From positions 42,633,770 through 42,697,769 of the forward strand of contig JACBWW010000004.1 of NCBI GenBank assembly GCA_020086605.1: DNA of 64,000 nt, given 5' to 3'. The position numbers and the translations under genes were made by a program. The notes below the pieces were generated by a model. The model was given only the letters and a program-made list of their open reading frames with translations, was not told the DNA's origin and searched no databases. This document shows, piece by piece, positions 34,701 to 45,900 of this stretch; the stretch's first letter is position 1, and the number at the start of each line of letters is the position of its first letter. Source of the stretch: Lanius collurio. Its lineage: Eukaryota > Chordata > Aves > Passeriformes > Laniidae.

Positions 34701-36224
34701 TGAAATGAAAACTCTTATTTTGTGAGATGAAAGCAACCTGAAATTCCAGTTTGGCAGAGCTGATTGTTGCACAGGTCTCCTGTGGTCTATCCACCGAGTT
34801 TTATAGTTTCCAATTTGTTTGCCTTGAGAGGTTACTCGTTGAAAAAAGGTGTAGTGGCAGGGAGGAGACATTGCTAATACCTTTTTTATTACTCTTTGTT
34901 GTGTGGTCGGGGTTTTTTTGAGGAGTTAGAAAGCTTTTTGATGCATAATTGTTTAAAAAACCTTTGCTTCTACCTCGGAGTTAGCATTAAATTCCTTCAT
35001 TGCACTTGTATAACATCTCACTGAAGTTTTCCAGTGAACTACCTGCAAGTAAAGGACACATTCATCCTAACTGCCAGACTGATGATGCTTGACATCAAAA
35101 GTGGGTTGCCAAGTGGGTCCTGCTGAAGAAGAATGATTATCTGTCCCATGCCATTCCATACACGTGAAGTGGGATATTATATGTTACAGATTAACGTGCA
35201 GGAAGTGTTCCTGGACCAGGAAGAGATTTGGCGATAGCTCGTGATTTCTTTCTCAGCTGCTAAGAGTGAAACTCTTCCTGAAATACCAGGACATCCTTTA
35301 ATTAAGAGTAGTCCCCTCTATAAGCAACTACGGAGCAAAAATTTGGGGGGTATTTCAGAATTTCAGTTAATTCTTTTGGAGCTTACTCAGTGGTGTTACT
35401 TGATACTGATTTTAGCCTAACAAAGAGAAGGTTTGTGACTAATGTGAGGAGGAGAATTTGCTTTTGATGCAAGAAGGTGATGTAACAATCTCTTCATTTG
35501 GAGAATGTTGTTAGTCACTCTGCCCTCAGACACGCTGGCCCGTGTAAGAATGTGCACACTGAATCCTGTGTGGCATTGTGTGAGCAAGCAAATGCCTGCT
35601 GACTCTCACATGCTCCTGAGACTAAAATACGCCATTTCTGCCTTAACGATGAAATTGAATGTTGAAGGATTTTGTCAGCCTCTTTAGTTTTCTCTTTTGG
35701 AGTAATGCCTAAAAGAATCCTCTTCAGTTACAAAAATTGCTGAAAAATTAACCACATTAAAGAACTCAGGAGGACAGGACACTATGGGCAGCTGCTGAAA
35801 CAGATTTGAGAGTTTACATGTGCATGGGTACAAAAGTATGTCTGGCACAAGATCTCCTAAAGGTATCCCCTCTTAGCTTTACCAAGCTTTCACAAGTTTT
35901 AGATTTTTATTTTTCCTACTGGCACTTTGTTGAAGATTTACAGATAGGTGGGGAGCAGAAAGGAAGTGTTGAGAGGGACGTTTCCAATCTGTGATGCACC
36001 AGAGCACTACAGTCACAATTCTAGCACCACTTTTTTTTTTTTCTTATTGCCCATGAGCCCTTCAAGGGCTCTGCCCTGAAGTCCTGCTGCTTAACAAGGA
36101 AACATTTAGGACCTGAATTTTTCAGACTCACACATGGAAGATATTTGTCAGCCAGCAACAACAGCAAACGGAACAGGCTAATATTGTAGAAAAAAATTTT
36201 GATCTTTATTAACAGAAACCAAAA

Positions 36225-36990
36225 TTCCAGTTGGCTGGTACTGGCTTCTATAAATTAATGTTCCTTATCAAGAAAAATGAAGACTCTACCAAGGTTTTTG
36301 CCTCGGTCTTCAATGGCAATCTCTTTTCTCACAGCTCTGGAGTGGATGGACAGCAGGAAGGGGACCGGGGGAGCCAAGTCCTTCCCACTGTAATAAAGAT
36401 TAGGTTCATGACCACCTGAGGAACCTGAAAGTACATAAGTCCATGGGACCCAATGAGATGCATCCTAGAGTCTTGAGGGAATTGGCTGATGCAGTTGCCA
36501 AGACACTCTCTGTGACACTCGAAAAGTCCTGGCTGCCAGGTGAAGTGTCATGTGGCTGGAGAAAGGGAAATATTGCACCCATCTTTAACAAGAGGAGGAA
36601 GGAGGACCCTGGGAGGACCTGTTTTCCTCACCTTTGTGCTTGGGAAGATCCAGGAACAGATCCTCATAGAAGCAATGCTGAGGCATGAGGAGAACAGGGA
36701 GGTGTTTGAGACAGCCAGCATGGCTTCACCCTGGGCTGATCCTGCCTGACCTAAGTAATGGCCTGCTGTGATGGAGTGCCCACACCAGTGGTCAGGGGAA
36801 GGGATACAAGGGTATCATTTGACATGAAGGAATGTCATTTATCTGAATTTCTGTAAAGCCTTTGGCATGGTCGCCCCCAACATCCTTCTTTCTAAATTGG
36901 AGACTGATTCAATGAGTAGACAGGTGAATAAGGAATTGGCTGGATAGCTACATCCAGAGGGCAGAGATCAATGGCTCAGACTTCCCAATG
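36225..36990 (+). mobile_element. CR1 LINE fragment, reverse-transcriptase part, broken
   Basis: Translation in plus orientation gives pieces of the CR1 polyprotein before and at the start of the reverse transcriptase. These include NEDSTKVFASVFNG, SGVDGQQEGDR, SMGPNEMHPRVLRELADAVA and IQEQILIEAMLRHEENREV. The pieces lie in different frames: one runs to about 36419, a second from 36443 to about 36610, then the first frame returns. The copy is therefore dead. It lacks both ends of the element, including the catalytic YADD region. Confidence 0.88.
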
Positions 36991-39900
36991 TGTTTGAAAA
37001 CAAAAAAAAATTGTGAGGCATAAGCTTAAATATATTCTCAGGGACTTTCTTCACTTTAGGACTTCAAACCTGAGCGTTGGTGGACAGCAGCATTCTTTCC
37101 CAGAACAGCAGCAATATGCTTTAAAATCCCATGAAAAAATGTAAACACAAAACATAAATGTAGGCATAACCATGCCACTCAGATAGCATTCAAACAGATA
37201 ATGCTAATCAGGGTTGTCAGCAGGACTGCATAGCCTCCATATGCAGGATATCTGGTGCATGCCACTCACTATCTCCTGCAGCATTATTTCTCTCTGCTGC
37301 CCAGATTCCTGAACATACTGCATCCACAGTTAAAAATAACCCAACAGTAAAGAAGGGAGGGAATTAAAGGACACTTTAAACTTTCTGAATAGAATACTAT
37401 CTGCTCTTTTCTGTCTGCTCCATTTGTCTTGAAAGTGACTGACAGAAAAGCAGACTGCATAAATACCTGTTGAAGTGTGTTTTTTACAGTGATTAGTCTA
37501 CTAAGAAGTGATTAATTAATGTGATCTCTTATGCTTGATTAACAACTAACTGGTTAGATTTCTCCTCCTTCATGAAGTTGTTTCAAGTGGACAAATGTGT
37601 TTCTTTTTGTTTTCCCACGTCCCATTCTATCTGTAGATATTTAATTGCCACTGAAAGCAGCATTTCAGAATAGCTGAGGCTGTATTGTCCAGTTTTCAGG
37701 AAACAATTTACTGAGCATATGATCCAGGACATACTTTGTCCATCAACCGGGCTGCTGTGATCTCTGTAATCCTTAAGGATGCCCTGTGTCTTTCACAGCA
37801 GCACTTGTCCTACCTACCAGCACGGTACCGTGGTGCTTTTTGAATGATCAGCAAAGGTGTCACATTCCCTAGACATTCTCCCCTCACACTTCAGGATGAT
37901 ACCACTGCTTTTGCTGACTCCCAGGAAGCCTAGACAGTCATGGTTAACCCAAACTGCAGGTAGAGCAATGCCAAAGCAACTGTGGATCTTACTGACCAGG
38001 AAAGCTGGGGGAAGCTCACTGGAAGGGAGAAGCTGACAGTGTTTTGGGGCTCCAAATGCTGCAGCTCCAAATACATTACACTCTCCCCATCTGGAGTTTT
38101 TGCTGCTGTGCTAAGTTGTTTGACAAGAACTTCCTGCCAACAGGGAAAACCTGCTGGATTTATACATGAGAAGCATGGATGTATTCAAGAGCCTGTAACA
38201 AATATTTTGCTTAAATTTAAAACCTAAAGATAATTACATAAAAGCATATGAGTTGTATGTTAATTGATTTGGATTAGTTAAAAATAATTGTAAATAAGTT
38301 TATCAAGGTGTCCAATGGAAAATGTCTACATGTACTCAGAAAATTGTTCTTAATTGAAACTTGATGAAAGGATGAAAATTTACCTATATCTCCCCATCTC
38401 CCTGCTGAATTGGCTAAGCTGAAGTCTTCCCAGGTTTTAAAAAGTGAAGCAAACCCTGGTGTCTATTTCCACTTGCTTTTGTTTTGGATCTTACAGCTGA
38501 GGTTTATTTGTCCAACACATTATTGTTGTGTTTTCAAACTGTTCTTTGTGTCTGAGGTCTAAGTACTTAGTAGTTTTGTAGCTTTTATTAGGAATGTTTT
38601 TTGAGTCTGTGAGTAGAATTTTTTAATTGATAGAGAATATTTCAAAAGCTTTTGTCATGCTTTGCTATATGAAAATATATAAAAAATATAGGACTTTATT
38701 CTTAGTTCAGTACCGAGTGACATTTACCTTCATAATTGACTGTGTTTTTATAATGATTTTATTGACTCAGTTCAAATGTGGATTCTCCAGGAAATAGAAC
38801 ACAACAAAACATTTGCTCTAATTCAAGAAGAAGAATTCAAAAATTGAGACAACACAACTCTCGCTTTCCTGTCCTTGAAAACTGTTATTTAACATATCCC
38901 CTACTGCAGTTGGGCAGAAATGGAAGTGGTATTCAAAAAAAAACCCCAAACCTAATTCAAACAAAAACCACCCCACAAAGTAATCTAACAGCAAACAAGA
39001 CGATTTCCATGTCAGAGGAGAACTGGTGCAACCTGTAAGTGTAACGTAAGTGTTAAAGGCTTTCAGAAGACAGAGAACACTCAGACACAAACTGTTTGTT
39101 TGAGTCTTAGCTTCCACAGGGAAGTAATCAGGCAAAAGATCAAGGTGTCTCTAACCGCCTGCAGCAATTCCTGCTTGTAAACATTGATCAGCGATTTAGC
39201 AGTGTGAGCTTGCATAGTACTCTGGCAGGCACAAAGTGAAAATATAACATGTAATGAGCATATCTGACACTGTATGCATAATATCAGCCATCATTTGGTA
39301 CAGGATAACAGAAACTGAGCTTCAGGATGGTTCAAACATTTTTGATTTACTGTAGCTCAATGGTGGCGCTTTCAGAAATAATTTATTAGTCTTGCTCCAA
39401 TTAAATTACTTGAATTGGGAGCTTTACCATCAGCTCCACTGGTGTATTATCATCATACTATAATGACTAATGACATCTCATGTTTAGAATCATAGTGCTC
39501 CTAAAGACATAAAGATTTAAAACAGTAATTGCAAGCTGTGAATTAAAATATCCTGGTTGTTACTCACTTCGCTGCAATTCTGTAAATACTAAAAGTAGAT
39601 TAAATTATTATTATTCTAAGAAACATTTCAGCACAGTTGTTCCACCTTAATATTTAAAACCCTTTCTTCTTTATTCAATGTATCTTCCTACTCTCTTCAC
39701 TATCAAAGCCTAGATACCCAGCTCCATAAATATATTTGAACATTCATCTCCCTCCTCTTCCCATTTTTAACTCTTTCATGTATACACCACACTCTCTGGA
39801 TTTTTTTCTCTTTCTCCACTTACATAATTGTCTTGTTTTGTAAAATAAACACAATTAAGATCAAGACATGGTTACTTAAGAAGGGAGGAAATGGGAATTT

Positions 39901-41900
39901 CTATTCCCACATTAAAGTATTCTTCTTGAAAATGTTGCAAATTATAACACAGTTTGCTAATTTAATATACATTAAATATAATTATTCCCTGCATTCTCAT
40001 CACTAAGTAGTCATCTATTTGACACTTTTATTTAAGTATGTTCAGGCTTTCACTTATGCCAGACATGTTTTACCGTTCAGTACCTTGAACTAACTGGCAA
40101 TCATCTAACAAAATGATTTTTGCTACATAGAATAAATATTATCATTTATCAGTAACACATTTAAAATGTAGATTTTGATTAATTCCTTGACTCCAGGGAA
40201 AACGTGTTTAGATATTCCCTAAATACTATTTTTAAATACTTTAAAATTCCTTTATTTGTGATGATTTTTGAAAGATTTAGCCAACACTGGAATTCCAACC
40301 TAAAGCCTTATGAAAATTTTTCTGTCTTGAAAAACAATTCAATATATTAGACCATGGAATATATTTGAGACTTACTTTGTTTTGCAGTAAAAAATTTATT
40401 GAAATAAACTTCGGTTGTTTGGAACAGTTTCTCATGGAACACTGAATATCAAATTGAGATCTTATTAATTTTCTTCCCTGCTTAGCCATTTAAGCATATA
40501 ATATCTCTCTAACTTTTCTTCTGCAAGCAAACTGCATAAGTAATACAGAAATTCCACTTTCTTAGGTTCACATAGAGTGGAGTTTCTATTCTCTGTTATG
40601 TTAATCAGTGGTTAAGTAGCAACATTATGCCACAATACTTTTCAAAGATTTTGAAAAGTTTTATAAAGAGCAACATCATTTAGGTACGAACGTACAGCCT
40701 GTTGTTTGGCTGAACTCTGTAGGTTATGTTTTGCAGCTGGCTCCAGGACAAGGCTCTGTGTAACCCAGACAATGTTATGTTGGTCTATAAAACAAAGTGG
40801 AACACTTATATAAAGAAACACATTTGTTAACTTTGATATCAAGACTTTATCAGGCTGGCCCTCAAACAGTGAACCTTCAAGGGTAGCGATGACATTCTTT
40901 CTTCCATTAGCCATTTTTCTTGCAGGCTTGTTGCAAGAAAGAACAGTTGCTCAAAATAGACAAACTGGGCTCTATTTTGACCAGACATAGGAAAATTTTC
41001 CTTTGAAATGCTGCTTTTATTAAGCTGGTTTGTTCTTCATGCTCTGGTGGAGGGGGGAAAAGCCAGGCTAGGACATTGTTGGTTTAGAAACAAGTTTTGC
41101 AAAGTCTCGTTTTAACACTTCTGTTTTTCTATCCCTAAGATGGAGCCAGATCCCTCCCGGGTGTAAATCAGTACAAGAGTCCACCTGTCTTTCTTGTTTA
41201 TACTAGTGAAGGATCTTGCCCTGTTCCCCTACAATTCGTGCAGCCTGACATTTGAATGGAACTGCAATTAGCAGGGTTGTTTTTGCTTAACTTTATTTAG
41301 CACCTTATCTCCCTGTAACATTCTTGTCCGAGTACCAGTATCAACCATGAACTCAACATAGCTCTTACCAGCGCTGTTCTATTTTGAGCTGGAAGAAAAA
41401 CCCCATCAGTCCAGATCAAAGAGCACCTTCCCCTTCGCTCTGGGAATAGAAATCGTTAACTAATTGGTGCAAAAAGCCATGACAAATCGATTCACACCAC
41501 AGTTAAGGAAGTCATAACTTACTCCACCACACAGGAAAGTTATCCAAGTCCTCAAAATGACCTGTTCTTAATGGCCAAACATATGCAACCTTCCACAAAA
41601 ACCAAAATGCTGCTGGCGAGGAACCCAGCTTGTAGAGGATGCAGTTCTGCAGCACTGTGTTTGCTGTGTTTTACAGTTTTCCCTGTCCCTCACCTACTCA
41701 CTCCCTTTGGTTACAATGACACGAAGGACTGCAAGATCTGTTGTACGGGCTCCTATTTCTTGTTACTCATTTAAAAAAGAGCCTCTCGGAGGATTCTGAC
41801 TCTGGCAGAGCTCTGCTGCTCCCAGGTGCTGAAATTCTGCAAAAAGGAATGTAGAAGCAGGTCCTGAAGGCTTTGGAGGTCCTAGATCTGAAGTAAGGGG
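36991..41900. other. Intergenic DNA upstream of KCNQ1
   Basis: AT-rich DNA with no recognisable gene. The stretch 39150-39500 is repeat-free and looks constrained (see findings). I see no transposable element here by eye. Confidence 0.65.
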
Positions 41901-42150
41901 TTGCACCCGAAAATCTCAGGCCACCCAATGCCACAGACCCGGAGAACACCGGAGTGGCTGAGAAGGCAGGAAGGCCCGCTGGGCTTCTGGGTTGCTGGAA
42001 GGCTGCTCTGTGCCCTGGCAGCTCCTCACACAGGTGAGAGGCCACCTCCACGCAGCCATACCGGTGACAAGGGCACAGATGGTGTAGGCGAAGGTCAGCA
42101 ATGAGGACAGTGACACTTTCGAGCGTGACACGGAGAGGGGCCAGGCGCGG

Positions 42151-42199
42151 CTCCCGCCGGGCCTCACCGGGGCAGCGCCTCCCGCCGGGCCTCACCGGG
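42151..42199. repeat. 28-base tandem duplication in the KCNQ1 promoter region
   Basis: The 21-base core ctcccgccgggcctcaccgg plus g starts at 42151 and again at 42179, so the period is 28 bases. The copies are identical over the core and differ slightly between them. Confidence 0.9.
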
Positions 42200-42300
42200 A
42201 CTGCGCCCGGGCCCGCCCCCGCTTCCCCGCACCTTTCCCGACCGGGGCCGCCCCGCGGGGGCCGGGCCAGCGGTGTCGGCGGCGGGACGGGGCGCCCGGC

Positions 42301-42700
42301 NNNNNNNNNNNNNNNNNNNNNNNNNNNNNNNNNNNNNNNNNNNNNNNNNNNNNNNNNNNNNNNNNNNNNNNNNNNNNNNNNNNNNNNNNNNNNNNNNNNN
42401 NNNNNNNNNNNNNNNNNNNNNNNNNNNNNNNNNNNNNNNNNNNNNNNNNNNNNNNNNNNNNNNNNNNNNNNNNNNNNNNNNNNNNNNNNNNNNNNNNNNN
42501 NNNNNNNNNNNNNNNNNNNNNNNNNNNNNNNNNNNNNNNNNNNNNNNNNNNNNNNNNNNNNNNNNNNNNNNNNNNNNNNNNNNNNNNNNNNNNNNNNNNN
42601 NNNNNNNNNNNNNNNNNNNNNNNNNNNNNNNNNNNNNNNNNNNNNNNNNNNNNNNNNNNNNNNNNNNNNNNNNNNNNNNNNNNNNNNNNNNNNNNNNNNN
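42301..42700. other. Assembly gap (400 N)
   Basis: Exactly 400 undetermined bases lie in the GC-rich KCNQ1 promoter and exon 1 region. The length may be an estimate. The KCNQ1 start codon and about the first 50 codons are probably inside, judging from human exon 1 length. Confidence 0.99.
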
Positions 42701-42927
42701 CCCGCGGGGTGCAGCCCCGCGCCCGAGCGGGAGCGGGCGCCGCGCCTGCGGAGCGAGGTGCTGGTGGTGAGCGCCGACTGCCCGCGGCCCCCCGTCAGCC
42801 TGGACCCCCGCGTCTCCATCTACAGCCTCCGCAAGCCCCTGCTGAGCCGCAGCAGCGTCCAGGGCAGGGTCTACAACTTCTTGGAGCGGCCCACGGGATG
42901 GAAGTGCTTCGTGTACCACTTCACCGT
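42701..42927 (+). CDS. KCNQ1: KCNQ1 exon 1, 3' part (5' part in the gap)
   Basis: KCNQ1 (Kv7.1) is the pore-forming subunit of the slow delayed-rectifier K+ channel. It pairs with KCNE subunits and repolarises cardiac muscle and serves epithelial transport. This piece gives 75 codons plus two bases of the cytosolic N-terminus. Its end, [13 protein letters not shown] then [20 protein letters not shown] and HFTV, is nearly identical to human up to the edge of S1. The donor gtgagt at 42928 splits a Val codon after GT, exactly as human exon 1 does. The residues equivalent to human Y111, L114 and P117, which are long-QT sites needed for surface expression, are intact; the Y111 equivalent is at 42872-42874. 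The remaining exons lie off the right edge. Confidence 0.96.
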
Positions 42928-45900
42928 GTGAGTACCGCCCCGCTGCCGCCGGGCACCTGCTCCGCGCTCCCGTTACCGCCGCTGGAGCGCTGCCCCGTCG
43001 GTGCCGGGGGCTCCGGGGCCGCCCGCACCCTGAGGAGCCGCTGCCGCCGGGCCCCTCCCCGCACCCCGCAGGGCTCTCGTCCCCTCCCCGGAGGCGGCAC
43101 AGCGCGGAGCCTTCCAGACCAGCCCGGTGCTCCGGGACTGGACATCGTGCAGAGAGGGTCTTTCGGGCTGTGGGTGGTTTGCGGGCTTTTTCCCCACACA
43201 TGTTTTACTTCACAGGTAAAGGTCACCCTCCGGGGGATAGTTTCCCTTTTTGGTTAACAGAAATGCTGTATCTCAGGTCAGGAGCCCTAAGATGTAGCTA
43301 TCAGATAGAGCAAGAGCTGGTTTCAGGCAGTTTTCTTCAGAACGCTATCTGAGGAGTTGAAATAAATTGTTCATACTGAACGTGGAAATTAAGTAGGCAG
43401 CAGTGTCATCCATTCTTTATTAATTTTTGATGCATGACTCCTGCTTTCATGCAGTGACATCTGTGTGATGCCGATGCTCGCTGCACAGCAGCAGTTTCTA
43501 ATTGAACAGGTGCTATCGATTATCAGTGTTGTAGCCGTTCCAGGGGAGGATGAGAAACAGGTGATGCTCCTTTTCCTCGCCCCCTTTTACTGCCCCTGGC
43601 TCTAACTCCTTGTGCTACCCTTTACGGCAGGAAGGGGATAGTGTTTGGAGGGTGATGTGTAACCGCGGGCAGGTTGAAAATTGCTTTGTCTATAATGCTA
43701 TCTGTAGAGTGCAGTGTCAAACCCAAGCTAGTGAGTGGTAGGTCTGTGGTGCACGAGCATCCCAAGTGCCTCTGTGAGGAATGGGTGCCTTTCCTTTGAG
43801 GTGTTGCTGAAGGCTTCCGTGACCCTTGGGCAATTGGCATGTGTTAAATGTAGGTAAGAAGGTCAGATAGGAACGTGGTGTGTGTTTATTGTATTCATGC
43901 ACAGACATACATGTGTACATACATCCATTATGTGTATACATGCTTGCTCCAACAGCTGGAGGGAAAGGCATTTTGTGGTCAAAATCCTAAGACAAAAGAC
44001 ACCAAAGTCAGTTTTTATGATTTCATTGTTGTGTTCTGATTTTAAGTTCCATTTCCAAGTAGCTGCTATCTAAAGTCACTTCAGGATTTTGTGCTTCTGT
44101 TCCATACTTGAGGTTTCTGAGTGTTAAGGTCGTCAGGTTAAGTAGTACCAACTTTATTTTAGTGGAGGGGAAACAGCTGTCCTCTGAGTGTATGTAATTG
44201 TGGGGTGACTGTGTGCAACTGCTGAGATAATTGTGGGCTGCATTCTCTTTAGCATTATGATAATGCCATCAGATGAGAAAATGAGTAATGGCCGTAATTA
44301 TGAAGTGGCTAATAGTTGTGGTTGAACAATGTAAAACACTTTCAGGAATCGGACCTCCCTTTTCTTTCCCCTCAAGGAGTTTTAGGCAGCCATCTCTTAT
44401 GGTTTCTGACCTTTCAGGTGTCTCAAATTATGTATAGAAGGGGTAGTAAACTGTGTTTAATATCTTAACTAATCTTCTCTAAATCTCAACAGCTAGTCTA
44501 GGAAAACTCTGAAAAACAAAAACCAAGCTTATATTCCTTTTTCTACCTAAGGTTTTTCCTAAAACTTTTTTTTTTTTTGAGTGTTAGCAGTGTGGATTAA
44601 TCCTACCTGTGCAAGAATTAACATTCTGTAATATGTGTAAGTCATTGCCTGTGTCTCCCCACAACACACACCCATGGTGTAAGCATTAGCCCCAGCATTT
44701 CCCCCATTTCCAGGACTCTTCTGATGTAATGACAGTGGCAGTAAATATTCTCAAGTCTCATACTAAGCGTTGTTCAAGTTCCTTAGGGCACTGAAGAGAC
44801 AGAAGAGGGTACTGACACCCTGGAGTGTTTCTTGCAAGGCAATCTGCAAATACTGTTTAGGCAGCCTCGCTCTGATTCCCACCAGCAGAGGGAATTGAGG
44901 CTTTACTGTTCTCAGCCATCCCACTTTCTCCTTATTTTCGTGGAACATAAGCTTTTGTGCCCATTAAATCATGGTTTAAGTTACTGATCTTTGATCTGTA
45001 CTTCTCCAACTCTCTTTCTGAGCTACCAAAACAACTTACTGCTGCACCAGAGAATGCTCTGTTGGGAGTACAATCCCTGACAGCCAGGTGCTGAGTATTG
45101 GCAGGTGAGTAGTTGCTACAGAGCAGAAGTTTGTTGCTAAAATTAACTGGCAAGGCAGATTTGCCTGATTCAGAGAAGCTGTTGTGTCCCAGCGTCTCCT
45201 CGGGAGGAGGCACAGGACCTGCTTTGTGCAGACAGCTGGTTATGGGGCGTGAGGGGCAGAGCTGGGGAGGACTTGGAGTCATAAGACACACACACACAGA
45301 GGTGTGCATGTTCTTCTTTCCCACCGGAGGAAGTACTTGGTTGTTCTACCCTCTGCATGCAAACAGTCATAGATAGAATGATCAGCTGCATTTTGCCTTG
45401 GGGTGTTTAAGGACACTGGTGTTTTGTCTCTCCTGCCCAAACGAGTTAAGAAACGGAACTCATTTGCCTATTGTTTTTTTTTTACGCCCTCTGCTGTCTG
45501 CCTTCTGTTTTATTCCGGGGGCTTTCAGCTCCCTGGGAGGTCTCAGTCGCTGTCCTCAATGTTTAGAGGGGAAGGAAAGGAAACGGGAGTGGTGTTAAAG
45601 CAGGGCTTGAAGACCTAAGATGAGAAGAGAGCCCTGGCCAAGATCTAGACCAGTGATGGGAGCAACAAGCGCTGGAGGCCTGATTTTCTCTTTTCTGCAT
45701 GGTGTGGGCTGTGTGGCCGTGTTGTTAATTTTATGCTGGAATTATTAGTTAGAAACAACTGCTGGAATAGTCCATGTAACTTGCTCTGGACCTGTATCTC
45801 TGGCTGGTTGTTAAAACACTGTTTATCAAGCGATAAGAGCTACATCTACTGATTGCCTGTCACACCCTTTTCCTGCTCAGGAATCTTAGTCAGTGGTATG

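Larger units (their letters stand above)
42110..43130. promoter_or_regulatory. KCNQ1: CpG-rich promoter region of KCNQ1
   Basis: Base composition changes sharply to GC-rich with frequent CG dinucleotides from about 42110 to about 43130, around KCNQ1 exon 1. This is typical of a CpG-island promoter. A 28-base unit is duplicated at 42151-42199. The transcription start cannot be placed because 42301-42700 is unsequenced. Open frames of 165-350 codons reported across this region on both strands run through the gap and are artefacts. Confidence 0.8.

Noticed and set aside
41767..43257. Several open frames of 165-350 codons on both strands across the KCNQ1 promoter
   Set aside because: They run through 400 undetermined bases and GC-rich DNA; only the plus-strand frame of 42701-42927 encodes a known protein (KCNQ1).
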